A stretch of DNA of 64,000 bases, taken from Candidatus Thiodiazotropha sp. LNASS1. GTDB taxonomy: Bacteria > Pseudomonadota > Gammaproteobacteria > Chromatiales > Chromatiaceae. Below are positions 19,772 through 29,284 of this stretch, piece after piece; the stretch's first letter is position 1; every line of letters starts with the position of its first letter. The translations under genes and the position numbers were made by a program. The notes under the pieces are model-generated. The model saw nothing but the letters and a program-made list of their open reading frames with translations, was not told the origin of the DNA and ran no database searches. Location of the stretch: positions 4,650,001-4,714,000 of the forward strand of contig NZ_OZ156465.1 of NCBI RefSeq assembly GCF_964212655.1, in the 5' to 3' direction.

Positions 19772-19866
19772 ATGATTGTTTTCGGACTGTGTATTTCCCC
19801 GGCCAGTGCCCACAGAATATTTGATTGATGAAATTCCAAACTATTCACGATATTGAGAGGCTATAG

Positions 19867-20949
19867 ATGTCACGAGTCTTTAACTTTAGTGCCGGTCCCG
19901 CGATGTTACCGGAAGATGTTCTGCAGCAGGCCAGGGAAGAGATGCTTGATTGGCGTGGCAGCGGGATGTCAGTTATGGAGATGAGCCACCGGGGTAAGGA
20001 GTTCATGTCCATTGCTGAGCAGGCGGAATCCGACTTGCGTGCCTTGTTGCAGATTCCTGACAACTATAAAGTGATGTTCCTCCAGGGTGGTGCGTCGAGC
20101 CAGTTTGCCATGGTGCCGATGAATCTGACCCGGGAAAATACCCAAGTCGACTACATCAATACCGGTTCCTGGTCGAAAAAGGCGATTGCGGAAGCCAAGC
20201 GTTTTGCGACTGTCAATCTGGTGGCCAGCACGGAAGAGACCAGGTTCACCACAACGCCTGGTCAGTCGGAGCTCAACCTCGATCCTGGCGCCGCCTATGT
20301 GCACTACACGCCTAACGAGACCATCCAGGGGGTAGAGTTTCCCTATGTGCCGGAGACGGCTGATGTACCATTGGTTGCCGATTTCTCCTCCACCATCCTG
20401 TCACGGCCGATCGATGTCTCGAAGTATGGAATTATCTATGCCGGTGCGCAGAAGAACATAGGGCCCGCCGGTTTGACCATTGCCATCGTACGTGAAGACC
20501 TGATAGGAAATGCCGTCGAAAATACACCGGCAATGTTTCAATATGCGACCCATAGCGACAATGCTTCCATGTACAACACGCCACCGACCTATGGCTGGTA
20601 CCTGGCGGGTTTGGTATTTAAATGGCTACAGCAAAAAGGCGGACTGGCCGGTATGGCTGTGATCAACCGGCGTAAGGCGGAGGCGCTCTACAAAGCCATT
20701 GACGATTCCGATTTCTACGCCAATCCGGTATCACCCGAGAGTCGATCCTGGATGAATGTTCCATTCACATTGGACGACGCCGGGCTGGATGGAAAATTTA
20801 TCGAAGAGGCGGGAGCAGCCGGCCTCAAGACGCTCAAGGGCCATCGCTCCGTGGGTGGGATGCGCGCCAGTATCTATAACGCCATGCCCGAAGAGGGGGT
20901 TCAGGTGCTTATCGATTTCATGGCTGAGTTTGAACGGGTCAACGGATAA
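19867..20949 (+). CDS. serC: Phosphoserine aminotransferase
   Basis: 360 residues, a PLP enzyme of serine (and pyridoxal) biosynthesis. The start VFNFSAGPAMLPEDVL and the PLP lysine in YAGAQKNIGPAGLT identify SerC. The ATG follows GAGAGGCTATAG. The stop is four bases before the serA start, so the two serine-pathway genes are coupled. This opens the amino-acid operon that continues to aroA. Confidence 0.97.
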   Translation: MSRVFNFSAGPAMLPEDVLQQAREEMLDWRGSGMSVMEMSHRGKEFMSIAEQAESDLRALLQIPDNYKVMFLQGGASSQFAMVPMNLTRENTQVDYINTGSWSKKAIAEAKRFATVNLVASTEETRFTTTPGQSELNLDPGAAYVHYTPNETIQGVEFPYVPETADVPLVADFSSTILSRPIDVSKYGIIYAGAQKNIGPAGLTIAIVREDLIGNAVENTPAMFQYATHSDNASMYNTPPTYGWYLAGLVFKWLQQKGGLAGMAVINRRKAEALYKAIDDSDFYANPVSPESRSWMNVPFTLDDAGLDGKFIEEAGAAGLKTLKGHRSVGGMRASIYNAMPEEGVQVLIDFMAEFERVNG

Positions 20950-20953
20950 CAAC

Positions 20954-22129
20954 ATGTACAAAATACTGACATTGAACAACATCTCCGTGGCGGGCCTTGA
21001 TCGTCTGCCGCGTGATACTTATGAAGTCGCCTCCGAAATCACCCACCCGGATGCGATCCTGTTACGTTCCCATAAAATGCATGGCATGGAAATCCCGGAA
21101 ACGGTGAAGGCGATCGGACGGGCCGGCGCCGGTGTCAACAACATTCCGGTGGCCGAGATGACAGGGTTGGGGATTCCGGTCTTCAATGCGCCGGGCGCCA
21201 ATGCCAATGCGGTCAAAGAGCTTGTGCTGGCCGGTGCGCTGCTGGCGGCTCGGAACCTGGGTCCGGCCTGGCGCTTCACTACAGGGTTGTCAGGGGATGA
21301 CGGCGTTATCTCCAAACAGGTGGAGTCGGGAAAGAAGAATTTCGTCGGCTTTGAACTGCCGGGACGTACCATGGGGGTCATCGGGCTTGGTGCAATCGGC
21401 GTCAAGGTTGCCAATGCCTGTCGTGCCTTGGGCATGAACGTGATCGGATACGATCCAACCATAACAGTTCAAAGCGCATGGAAGCTCGCTTCGGAAGTGG
21501 AGCAGGCCTTGAGCGTGGATGATCTGCTCTCCAAATCGGACTTCGTGACTTTTCACGTGCCGCTGACGGATGCCACTGCAAATATGATCAATGCCGAGCG
21601 GTTGAGGTTGATGAAGCCTGGATCGGTGCTGCTCAATTTTGCCCGTAACGGCATTGTCGATGATGAAGCCACCGTGGCCGCCCTGGATAGTGGCCAAATC
21701 TATGCATACGTGTGCGATTTTCCCAGCAACCTGCTGAAGGATCATCCGAGAGTGATTACCCTGCCTCACTTGGGGGCCTCAACCAAGGAGGCGGAGGACA
21801 ACTGCGCTATCATGGTGGCCGAGGAGGTTCGTGACTACCTGGAAAACGGCAATATCACCAATTCAGTCAATTTCCCCAGCATAAATCTGCCGAGAAACGG
21901 TGGTTTCCGTATAGCCGTCGTGAACAGCAATGTACCCAATATGGTGGGACAGATCTCCACCGATCTGGCCAATGAGGGATTGAATATCCTGGATATGCTC
22001 AACAAATCCCGGGACGATATCGCGGTCACCCTACTGGACGTGGACAAGCGACCCAATGCTGAGCTGTTGCAGACGTTGGCTTCCATCGATGGTGTATTAT
22101 CGGTACGCTCATTGTCAGGTGAAGAGTAG
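20954..22129 (+). CDS. serA: D-3-phosphoglycerate dehydrogenase
   Basis: 391 residues from ATG 20954; a longer open frame extends back into serC but has no support. The NAD site is GRTMGVIGLGAIGVKVAN and the catalytic histidine is in TLPHLGAST. A C-terminal ACT domain (RIAVVNSNVPNMVGQISTDL...) suggests feedback by serine. It catalyses the first step of serine synthesis, with serC just upstream. Pseudomonas does not have serA inside this cluster, so this is a local arrangement. The TAG stop coincides with a GGGCC motif resembling the edge of the dispersed repeat. Confidence 0.95.
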   Translation: MYKILTLNNISVAGLDRLPRDTYEVASEITHPDAILLRSHKMHGMEIPETVKAIGRAGAGVNNIPVAEMTGLGIPVFNAPGANANAVKELVLAGALLAARNLGPAWRFTTGLSGDDGVISKQVESGKKNFVGFELPGRTMGVIGLGAIGVKVANACRALGMNVIGYDPTITVQSAWKLASEVEQALSVDDLLSKSDFVTFHVPLTDATANMINAERLRLMKPGSVLLNFARNGIVDDEATVAALDSGQIYAYVCDFPSNLLKDHPRVITLPHLGASTKEAEDNCAIMVAEEVRDYLENGNITNSVNFPSINLPRNGGFRIAVVNSNVPNMVGQISTDLANEGLNILDMLNKSRDDIAVTLLDVDKRPNAELLQTLASIDGVLSVRSLSGEE

Positions 22130-22143
22130 GGCCAAACGGGCGC

Positions 22144-22174
22144 AGAGCCGATTGGATCAGTGTTAACAGGCCCT
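22144..22174 (+). repeat. Solo terminal repeat of the miniature element before pheA
   Basis: A 31-bp stretch ending GATCAGTGTTAACAGGCC and then CTAG matches the right end of the full elements with few changes. The AGGA that probably serves as the pheA ribosome site lies across its outer boundary, seven bases before the start codon. Confidence 0.75.
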
Positions 22175-22185
22175 AGGACCAATCA

Positions 22186-23271
22186 ATGAATGATGATGCG
22201 AAACTGAGTGCCATCCGACAGCGAATCGATGAGATCGATCTGCAACTGCAGCAGCTGATCAGTGAGCGGGCGGAAGCGGCCCAGGGGGTTGCGCGCATCA
22301 AATTGGATGAGGATCCGCAGACAGCTTTTTATCGTCCCGAACGTGAGGCTGAGGTATTGCGGCGTATCAAGGATCGAAACCGGGGACCGCTGCAGGATGC
22401 GGAGATGGCAAGGCTGTTCCGGGAGATCATGTCGGCCTGTCTGGCCTTGGAACAGACCTTGAATGTCGCCTTTCTTGGGCCGGATGGAACCTATACACAG
22501 GAAGCGGTGCTTAAGCATTTTGGGCATGCTGTTCATACCACAGCCATGGGCTCCATACCGGATACCTTTCGCGAGGTCGAAGCCGGTGCCTGCCAATACG
22601 GTGTGGTACCGGTGGAAAACTCCACCGAGGGCGTGATTACCCACACCCTGGATACTTTCGTCAATTCGCCACTGCGGATCTGCGGTGAGGTTTCATTGCC
22701 GATCAATCACCAGCTACTCAGTCGTGGGGACCCCGCGGAGCAGATCAAGGTGGTCTACTCCCATGCCCAATCCCTTGCCCAGTGTCGGGGATGGCTCGAT
22801 CAGCACCTCCCTCATGTTGAGCGGGTTGCTGTCGGCAGTAATGCAGAGGCCGCCAGGCTGGCAACCGAAATAGCCAATGCCGCCGCCATCGCGGGAGAGG
22901 CGGCCGGTGAGATCTACCAGCTAAGTGTTGTGGCATCGAACATTGAGGATGAACCCGGCAATACGACCCGTTTTCTGGTGATCGGCAAGCAGGATTCACC
23001 GCCCAGTGGAGAAGACAAAACCAGTATCATGTTCTCCACCCATAACAAAGCGGGCGGTCTGCATAGTATGCTTACGCCGTTTGCTGAACATGGAATCAGC
23101 ATGACGCGCATTGAATCACGTCCATCCCGCAGGGGACGCTGGGATTATCTTTTTTTCATCGATGTGGAGGGGCACAGAAGCGATGACAATCTCGCCGCGG
23201 CCCTGCATGAGATCGAGCAGGCGGCCACCCAGTTCAAGGTCCTCGGGTCCTATCCCAAGGCAGTCATATAG
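22186..23271 (+). CDS. pheA: Bifunctional chorismate mutase / prephenate dehydratase
   Basis: 361 residues. An AroQ-type chorismate mutase (about 1-90: LSAIRQRIDEIDLQLQQLISER, YRPEREAEVLRRI) is followed by prephenate dehydratase (from VAFLGPDGTYTQEA, with the NTTRFLVIG motif). A C-terminal ACT domain (FSTHNKAGGLHSMLTPFAEHGISMTRIESRPS) is the phenylalanine sensor. It makes phenylpyruvate in phenylalanine synthesis. A solo copy of the dispersed repeat ends 11 bp before its start. Confidence 0.97.
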   Translation: MNDDAKLSAIRQRIDEIDLQLQQLISERAEAAQGVARIKLDEDPQTAFYRPEREAEVLRRIKDRNRGPLQDAEMARLFREIMSACLALEQTLNVAFLGPDGTYTQEAVLKHFGHAVHTTAMGSIPDTFREVEAGACQYGVVPVENSTEGVITHTLDTFVNSPLRICGEVSLPINHQLLSRGDPAEQIKVVYSHAQSLAQCRGWLDQHLPHVERVAVGSNAEAARLATEIANAAAIAGEAAGEIYQLSVVASNIEDEPGNTTRFLVIGKQDSPPSGEDKTSIMFSTHNKAGGLHSMLTPFAEHGISMTRIESRPSRRGRWDYLFFIDVEGHRSDDNLAAALHEIEQAATQFKVLGSYPKAVI

Positions 23272-23299
23272 CCGCTGATTCCTCTTTTCGAGCAGCACG

Positions 23300-24412
23300 A
23301 TGACACGTCAGACAAACCCCTTTCTTGAGCTTGCCGCACCGGGTATCGAGGCCTTGAAGCCCTATTTGCCCGGTAAACCGATATCTGAGTTAGAGCGCGA
23401 ACTGGGTATCACTCACTCGATAAAACTGGCGTCCAACGAAAATCCCTTGGGCGTCAGCGAAAAGGTCATCGAGACTTTGGGCCGGTGTGTGCCTGAGTTA
23501 TCCCGCTATCCCGACGGCGGAGGCTATCGACTGCGTCAGCGGCTTGCCGAAAAGCATGCCGTGGATCCCGCCTGCATTACCCTCGGCAACGGTTCCAATG
23601 ATGTCCTGGATATGGTCGCACGGGTGTTTCTTTCGCCGGATGTCGAGTCTATGTTTTCGCAATATGCCTTTGCTGTATACCCAATCAGCAGTCAGGCTGT
23701 CGGTGCCGGGTTGAGGGTTGCCCCTGCCAAGGCATACGGCCACGACCTTGAGCGGATGCTGCAAATGCTCACGCCCAAGACCAGGGTTATCTGGATTGCG
23801 AATCCGAATAATCCAACCGGTACCCGGCTGACTGACACAGAGCTGTACTCGTTTTTGCTTCAGCTGCCGGAGCATGTCATCGTGGTGCTTGATGAAGCCT
23901 ATTTCGAATATGTTCAGGAGAGTGACTTTCCGGATGGCGCGGCATGGCTGCAGCGCTTTCCCAATCTGATTGTGACCCGCACCTTTTCCAAGGCCTATGG
24001 GCTGGCATCCCTGCGTATCGGATATGGGCTATCGAATCCCGCCATCGCCGATCTGTTGAATCGGGTGCGACAGCCTTTCAATGTCAATGCCCTGGCGCAG
24101 TCGGCGGCATTGGCCGCACTTGATGATGAAGAGTTCATCCAACGTTCGATTGCACTCAACAACAAGGGTATGCAACAGTACCGGCAGGGCTTCGAAGCAT
24201 TGGGGCTCGACTATATTCCTTCAGTGGCTAATTTTATAACCGTCGATGTTGGTGAGGATGCCTCCAGGGTCGATCAGGCATTGCTGCGCGAAGGATGTAT
24301 CACTCGACCGATAGCCAACTACGGATTGCCCAACCATTTGCGCATCTCTGTCGGGCTGGAAGAGGAGAACGATCGTCTCTTGACGACGCTGAAGAAGGTA
24401 CTAAAACGGTGA
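23300..24412 (+). CDS. hisC: Histidinol-phosphate / aromatic aminotransferase
   Basis: 370 residues, class I/II PLP aminotransferase. KLASNENPLG near the N-terminus and the PLP lysine in RTFSKAYGLASLRIGYG are HisC signatures. Between pheA and tyrA it probably transaminates aromatic 2-oxo acids (the Pseudomonas hisC2 position) as well as, or instead of, histidinol phosphate. Its TGA overlaps the GTG start of tyrA. Confidence 0.93.
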   Translation: MTRQTNPFLELAAPGIEALKPYLPGKPISELERELGITHSIKLASNENPLGVSEKVIETLGRCVPELSRYPDGGGYRLRQRLAEKHAVDPACITLGNGSNDVLDMVARVFLSPDVESMFSQYAFAVYPISSQAVGAGLRVAPAKAYGHDLERMLQMLTPKTRVIWIANPNNPTGTRLTDTELYSFLLQLPEHVIVVLDEAYFEYVQESDFPDGAAWLQRFPNLIVTRTFSKAYGLASLRIGYGLSNPAIADLLNRVRQPFNVNALAQSAALAALDDEEFIQRSIALNNKGMQQYRQGFEALGLDYIPSVANFITVDVGEDASRVDQALLREGCITRPIANYGLPNHLRISVGLEEENDRLLTTLKKVLKR

Positions 24413-25281
24413 TTGAAAAGCTTGCGATTATCGGAGTCGGTCTGATTGGCGGCTCTGCCGCCCTGGCCCTGAAGGAAGAGGGTGTGGTGAAGGAAGTGGT
24501 TGGCTGTGGCCGTGGGGAAGCCAATTTGATCAAAGCACAATCCTTGGGCGTGATCGATCACTACACGCATGATGTAGGTGCGGCGGTTAAAGGCGCCGAT
24601 ATGGTCTTGTTGTCAGTACCCTTGGGTGCAATGCGCGACACCCTGAGTGGTATACGCGGTCAGCTTGCCGATCATGCAGTGGTAACCGATGCCGGCAGCG
24701 TCAAGTGCAGTGTGGTAAACGATGTCAAAGCGGTATTCGGCGAAATCCCCGGATTTTTTGTTCCGGGCCATCCCATTGCGGGGACCGAACGCAGTGGCGC
24801 TGAAGCGGCGTTTGCCGAGTTGTATCGTAATCGCCGAGTCATACTCACGCCACTGCAGGAAACGGATAAGGATGCGCTCCTGCGTGTCGAAAGGATGTGG
24901 CAACAGTGCGGGGCGGATGTGGTACAGATGACCGTTGAGCACCATGACGAAGTATTGGCTGCAACCAGTCATTTGCCTCACATGCTGGCATTTACCTTGG
25001 TCGATAGTCTGGCGCGAATGAAAGAGAATGATGAAATCTTTCGCTTCGCCGCAGGCGGCTTCAGGGATTTCACCAGGATCGCATCAAGCAATCCTGTGAT
25101 GTGGCGCGACATCTGTATAGCCAATCAGAGTTACCTGAATGAAATGTTGACGCGCTTTGCCGATGAGCTGCATGAGCTTGCGGAACTGCTGCAAAGTGGT
25201 GATGAAACCGGGTTGCTGGAGATATTTCAACGTGCGAAAAAGGCGCGGGACAGATACGTGGATGGAGTCAATAAAAGCTAG
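24409..25281 (+). CDS. tyrA: Prephenate/arogenate dehydrogenase
   Basis: 290 residues beginning with the GTG in GTGA that overlaps the hisC stop; a longer frame back into hisC is not credible. The NAD site is LAIIGVGLIGGSAALAL and the prephenate-binding motif is VPGHPIAGTERSG, followed by HHDEVLAATSHLPH. It makes tyrosine's precursor. In Pseudomonas tyrA is fused to aroA; here the two are separate. The TAG stop is formed by the first bases of a degenerate copy of the dispersed repeat end. Confidence 0.95.
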   Translation: MIEKLAIIGVGLIGGSAALALKEEGVVKEVVGCGRGEANLIKAQSLGVIDHYTHDVGAAVKGADMVLLSVPLGAMRDTLSGIRGQLADHAVVTDAGSVKCSVVNDVKAVFGEIPGFFVPGHPIAGTERSGAEAAFAELYRNRRVILTPLQETDKDALLRVERMWQQCGADVVQMTVEHHDEVLAATSHLPHMLAFTLVDSLARMKENDEIFRFAAGGFRDFTRIASSNPVMWRDICIANQSYLNEMLTRFADELHELAELLQSGDETGLLEIFQRAKKARDRYVDGVNKS

Positions 25282-25307
25282 GGCCAGTTAGCACTAATCC
25301 AAAAGGC
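25280..25307 (+). repeat. Degenerate end of the miniature element after tyrA
   Basis: AGGGCCAGTTAGCACTAATCC then AAAAGGC resembles the left terminal repeat and follows CT, making the same CTAG edge as in full copies. It lies in the tyrA-aroA gap and provides part of the tyrA stop codon. Confidence 0.6.
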
Positions 25308-25385
25308 ATCTGGCAGATAAGGCAAATATAGTGTCGCTGACCCGATTATTTATGGTTTCAGCGACTGCAAACGAGTGGAATTAAC

Positions 25386-26708
25386 TTGCAACAACAAATC
25401 AATTATCGAATACAACCCGGCGGCAAGCTGATCGGCAACTTGCGTGTGCCTGGCGATAAATCGATCTCCCACAGGTCGATCATGCTCGGTTCGTTGGCTG
25501 ATGGCGTTACTGAGGTAACAGGTTTTCTGGAAGGTGAAGACAGTCTTGCCACTTTGAATGCCTTTCGCCAAATGGGGGTGGCCATCGATGGACCGACCCA
25601 GGGCCGGGTGACTATTCAAGGTGTCGGCATGCATGGGCTGCAGGCGCCGGATGGTGCGCTGGATCTGGGAAATTCGGGAACATCAATGCGCCTGCTGACC
25701 GGTTTGCTGGCGGGGCAGGGCATGGCGGTGACATTGACGGGTGACAGTTCCCTGTCGGGTCGACCCATGCAACGGGTCATCGACCCGCTTTCGCGGATGA
25801 ATGCGAGCATCGGTTCGACAGAGGCTTTCACTGCGCCATTGCAGATTCACCCCCAATCTCGCTTGCAGGGTATCGATTACCAATTGCCAATGGCCAGCGC
25901 CCAGGTCAAATCAGCACTGTTGTTGGCGGGTCTCTGTGCGGAAGGCGAAACCTGTATCACAGAACCGGCGCCCACCAGGGATCACACCGAGCGTATGTTG
26001 CAGGGATTTGGCTATCCGGTGAGACGCGATGGCAACAGGATATGTCTGACTGGCGGGGGGCGATTGAGTGCCTGCGAAATCGACATACCCGCGGATATCT
26101 CATCGGCAACCTTCTTTCTTGTCGGAGTCTCTATCGCTGAAGGGTCGGAGATGGTGTTGCAACACGTGGGCATCAACCCCACCCGGGATGGTGTGATTTC
26201 GATCCTCAAGTTGATGGGTGCCGAGATAGAGCTCCTCAACGAGAGAGAGGTCGGCGGTGAACCGGTTGCCGATATAAGAGTCATGTCGACAGAATTGCAC
26301 GGCATCGATATACCCGAGGAGTTGGTGCCGCTGGCAATCGATGAATTTCCGGCCGTTTTCGTGGCGGCGGCGTGTGCCCGGGGTGAGACGCGATTAAGGG
26401 GCGCAGTAGAGCTGCGGGTCAAGGAGAGCGATCGTATCCAGGTCATGGCGGAAGGTTTGCAGAGACTCGGTATCGAGGCCGATCCGACGCCGGATGGAAT
26501 CGTCATACAGGGAGGCGAGCTACAGGGCGGCAAAGTGGAGAGTCACGGCGATCACAGAATAGCAATGTCATTTGCGATGGCGGGATTGAGGGCGGCAGGC
26601 CCCATTGAGATTGCCGACTGCGCCAATGTCAATACCTCGTTTCCCGGCTTCGTCCCTTCTGCGGCGGATATGGGGCTGCAGATTGCCGAGGTGAAAAATA
26701 GTGGATAG
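25386..26708 (+). CDS. aroA: 3-phosphoshikimate 1-carboxyvinyltransferase (EPSP synthase)
   Basis: 440 residues. The TTG start at 25386 is used because the conserved N-terminus (INYRIQPGGKLIGNLRVPGDKSISHRS) begins only a few codons later and no ATG precedes it. LGNSGTSMRLLTGLLAG and AAACARGETRLRG...LRVKESDR are the conserved active-site segments. The sequence type (DKSISHR, LGNSGTSMR) resembles the class II-like enzymes of Pseudomonas and relatives. It overlaps cmk by 8 bp. Confidence 0.96.
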   Translation: MQQQINYRIQPGGKLIGNLRVPGDKSISHRSIMLGSLADGVTEVTGFLEGEDSLATLNAFRQMGVAIDGPTQGRVTIQGVGMHGLQAPDGALDLGNSGTSMRLLTGLLAGQGMAVTLTGDSSLSGRPMQRVIDPLSRMNASIGSTEAFTAPLQIHPQSRLQGIDYQLPMASAQVKSALLLAGLCAEGETCITEPAPTRDHTERMLQGFGYPVRRDGNRICLTGGGRLSACEIDIPADISSATFFLVGVSIAEGSEMVLQHVGINPTRDGVISILKLMGAEIELLNEREVGGEPVADIRVMSTELHGIDIPEELVPLAIDEFPAVFVAAACARGETRLRGAVELRVKESDRIQVMAEGLQRLGIEADPTPDGIVIQGGELQGGKVESHGDHRIAMSFAMAGLRAAGPIEIADCANVNTSFPGFVPSAADMGLQIAEVKNSG

Positions 26709-27375
26709 GGCGCCGGTCATTACGGTGGATGGGCCTTCGGGATCGGGTAAAGGAACCCTTGCTCAACGCATCGCGGAGGCCTTGGGTTGGCATTTTCTCG
26801 ATAGTGGCGCGATCTATCGCGTTTTGGGCTTAATGGTCGAACGTGCTGGCATCGGCGGTGAAAATGTGGATAAAATTGCCGATATGGCTAAAAGTATGCC
26901 ATTATCATTCGATCAAGGACGGGTGCTGTTGGATGGTGAGGATGTATCGCGGAGCATACGTACTGAAACCATCGGCAATGCGGCTTCCAAAGTGGCTGCC
27001 ATCCCTCAGGTTCGTGAAGCATTACTGGCATGGCAACGCAACTATGCCAGGTCACCCGGTCTGGTTGCAGATGGACGCGACATGGGAACGGTGGTTTTCC
27101 CTCAAGCCAAGGTCAAGATATTTCTCACAGCAAGTGCCGAGGAACGGGCACAGAGACGCTATAAACAGTTGAAAGAAAAGGGGTTAGGTGTTAATCTCGC
27201 CCGTCTTACTGAGGAGATTAGAGAACGGGATGAGCGCGACAGCAAACGTGCCGTGGCGCCACTCGTCGCTTCGGAATCAGCATACCAGTTGGATTCGACG
27301 GCGATGACTATCGATGAAGTTTATGGGCAGGCGATGCAGATAGTAGGCGCGGCCCTGTCCGATATTCAAAGCTAA
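26701..27375 (+). CDS. cmk: Cytidylate kinase
   Basis: 224 residues from GTG 26701, inside the end of aroA. P-loop TVDGPSGSGKGTLAQ; the NMP-binding DSGAIYR; and DGRDMGTVVFPQAKVKIFLTASAEERAQRR. Phosphorylates CMP/dCMP. The aroA-cmk-rpsA-ihfB order is widespread in gammaproteobacteria. Confidence 0.97.
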   Translation: MDRAPVITVDGPSGSGKGTLAQRIAEALGWHFLDSGAIYRVLGLMVERAGIGGENVDKIADMAKSMPLSFDQGRVLLDGEDVSRSIRTETIGNAASKVAAIPQVREALLAWQRNYARSPGLVADGRDMGTVVFPQAKVKIFLTASAEERAQRRYKQLKEKGLGVNLARLTEEIRERDERDSKRAVAPLVASESAYQLDSTAMTIDEVYGQAMQIVGAALSDIQS

Positions 27376-27403
27376 TCATCTGATTCATCAGTCAAGAATG
27401 GTG

Positions 27404-27427
27404 GCCGGTTTTACCGGCTTAATTTTT
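27404..27427 (+). terminator. Hairpin with T-tract between cmk and rpsA
   Basis: GCCGG and CCGGC pair around TTTTA, followed by TTAATTTTT. The short stem with a U-rich tail fits partial termination of the long biosynthetic operon ahead of rpsA. Confidence 0.6.
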
Positions 27428-27443
27428 AACCTAACAACCTGGC

Positions 27444-27500
27444 GGACAAAAATATCACTTCATTTTTCGTCCAGCCTGTGCAACCTAGTGTTGCAGGAAA
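27444..27500 (+). promoter_or_regulatory. Structured rpsA leader (possible S1 autoregulation)
   Basis: Two hairpins precede the rpsA start. The first pairs GGACAAAAAT (27444-27453) with ATTTTTCGTCC (27462-27472). The second pairs TGCAAC with GTTGCA, ending about ten bases before the ATG; the weak AGGAAAC ribosome site starts inside its 3' arm. E. coli rpsA is known to be repressed by S1 through a structured leader with a weak ribosome site, so the same logic is likely here. Confidence 0.5.
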
Positions 27501-27509
27501 CTCAATCCC

Positions 27510-29186
27510 ATGACCGAAAGTTTTGCAGAATTATTTGAGGAGAGTCTCTCCAGTACCCAGCTTCGCAGTGGCGCCATTATTATCGGTACCGTTCTGGATA
27601 TCACACCGGAAGCTGTTATCGTTAACGCCGGCCTGAAATCTGAAGGCGTTATACCTCGCGACCAATTTCTCAATCAGCAAGGAGATATTGAAGTCCAGAT
27701 CGGCGATCAGGTAGAGGTCGCGCTGGATGCTGTTGAAGATGGATTTGGTGCCACCAGACTCTCCCGCGAAAAAGCCAAGCGCGATCAGGCTTGGAAAGTG
27801 CTTGAAAAGGCGCACGAGGCGGAAGAGACCGTTATCGGACGTATCAACGGTAAGGTTAAAGGCGGTTTCACGGTTGAATTGAATGATATCCGTGCATTCC
27901 TTCCCGGTTCTCTTGTCGATGTGCGTCCTGTACGCGATACCGCCTATTTGGAAGGTAAAGATCTTGAATTCAAGGTGATCAAACTCGATCGCCGACGCAA
28001 CAACGTTGTGGTTTCACGCCGGGCCGTTGTTGAACAGGAGTACAGTGAAGAGCGCGATAAGTTGCTCGAAAATCTGCAGGAAGGTCAAGAGATCAAAGGT
28101 GTGGTCAAGAACCTCACCGATTATGGCGCATTTGTTGATCTTGGTGGAATCGATGGCTTGCTGCATATCACCGATATGGCGTGGAAGCGTGTCAAGCACC
28201 CCTCTGAAGTTGTTGAGATCGGTGACGAGATCAACGTCAAGATATTGAAATTCGACCGTGAACGTAACCGTGTCTCGCTCGGTCTCAAGCAGATGGGCGA
28301 CGATCCATGGGTTGCACTGGCACGTCGTTATCCGGAAAGCACACGTCTGTTCGGCAAGGTTACCAACATTGCCGATTACGGATGTTTCGTGGAAATCGAG
28401 GAAGGTGTTGAAGGTCTTGTGCATGTTTCCGAGATGGACTGGACAAACAAGAACGTACACCCATCCAAGATAGTCTCCCTCGGTGACGAAGTGGAGGTCA
28501 TGGTGCTTGATATCGATGAGGAGAGACGTCGTGTCTCGCTCGGTATTAAACAGTGCAAGCCTAATCCCTGGGATGAGTTTGCCGCTACCCACAAAAAGGG
28601 CGACCACGTTACCGGTAATATCAAGTCGATTACCGACTTCGGTATCTTTATCGGACTTGATGGCGGTATAGATGGACTGATTCATCTGTCCGATATCTCC
28701 TGGGATGATGAGGGTGAAGACGCTATTCGCAACTTCAAGAAGGGCGATGAAGTGGAAACCGTTGTCCTCTCTGTCGATCCTGAACGGGAACGCATCTCAT
28801 TAGGTATCAAGCAGCTGGCACAGGATCCCTTTTCAACTTTTGTGGCTGCCAACGAGAAAGGCAGTTTCGTTAAAGGTAGAGTTGTAGAGGTCGATGCCAA
28901 GGGTGCGATGATCAACTTGGCTGAGGGTGTTGACGGTTATCTTCGAGCTTCTGAGCTGTCACGTGACCGTGTAGAGGATGCACGGAGCGTCCTTAAGGAA
29001 GGCGATGAGATAGAAGCGAAATTTATCGGTGTGGATCGTAAGAACCGCTCCATAACGCTTTCCATCAAAGCCAAGGATGCGGATGAAGAGGCGGCCGCTA
29101 TCAAGGGTTATGCACGTGATGCGGCGACCAGTGCACCGACTTTGGGTGATTTGTTGAAAGAGCAGATGGATAATCAAGGCGAGTAG
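27510..29186 (+). CDS. rpsA: 30S ribosomal protein S1
   Basis: 558 residues, the standard six S1-domain form. Repeats such as [55 protein letters not shown] and [28 protein letters not shown] are visible. S1 recruits mRNA to the 30S subunit. Codon use is strongly biased, as expected for a ribosomal gene. Its leader is structured and a long hairpin follows its stop. Confidence 0.98.
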   Translation: MTESFAELFEESLSSTQLRSGAIIIGTVLDITPEAVIVNAGLKSEGVIPRDQFLNQQGDIEVQIGDQVEVALDAVEDGFGATRLSREKAKRDQAWKVLEKAHEAEETVIGRINGKVKGGFTVELNDIRAFLPGSLVDVRPVRDTAYLEGKDLEFKVIKLDRRRNNVVVSRRAVVEQEYSEERDKLLENLQEGQEIKGVVKNLTDYGAFVDLGGIDGLLHITDMAWKRVKHPSEVVEIGDEINVKILKFDRERNRVSLGLKQMGDDPWVALARRYPESTRLFGKVTNIADYGCFVEIEEGVEGLVHVSEMDWTNKNVHPSKIVSLGDEVEVMVLDIDEERRRVSLGIKQCKPNPWDEFAATHKKGDHVTGNIKSITDFGIFIGLDGGIDGLIHLSDISWDDEGEDAIRNFKKGDEVETVVLSVDPERERISLGIKQLAQDPFSTFVAANEKGSFVKGRVVEVDAKGAMINLAEGVDGYLRASELSRDRVEDARSVLKEGDEIEAKFIGVDRKNRSITLSIKAKDADEEAAAIKGYARDAATSAPTLGDLLKEQMDNQGE

Positions 29187-29224
29187 AGCCAGGAGTCGAA
29201 TTCGATAGATTCCGAATCGAGGAA

Positions 29225-29255
29225 TCAGGGCCCGCACATTAAGTGCGGGCCCTGA
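29225..29255 (+). terminator. 13-bp GC-rich hairpin between rpsA and ihfB
   Basis: TCAGGGCCCGCAC pairs perfectly with GTGCGGGCCCTGA around ATTAA. No T-run follows, so it may be an attenuator or RNA-stability element separating highly expressed rpsA from ihfB rather than a full terminator. Confidence 0.65.
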
Positions 29256-29284
29256 GTCATCGGCAAATTGGAGAACTGACAAGA

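Noticed and set aside
20756-20953. In-frame N-terminal extension of SerA back into serC
   Set aside because: The extension is the serC sequence read in another frame; the conserved SerA start is at 20954.
24295-24408. In-frame extension of TyrA back into hisC
   Set aside because: The NAD-binding motif begins right after the GTG at 24409, which overlaps the hisC stop in the usual GTGA form.
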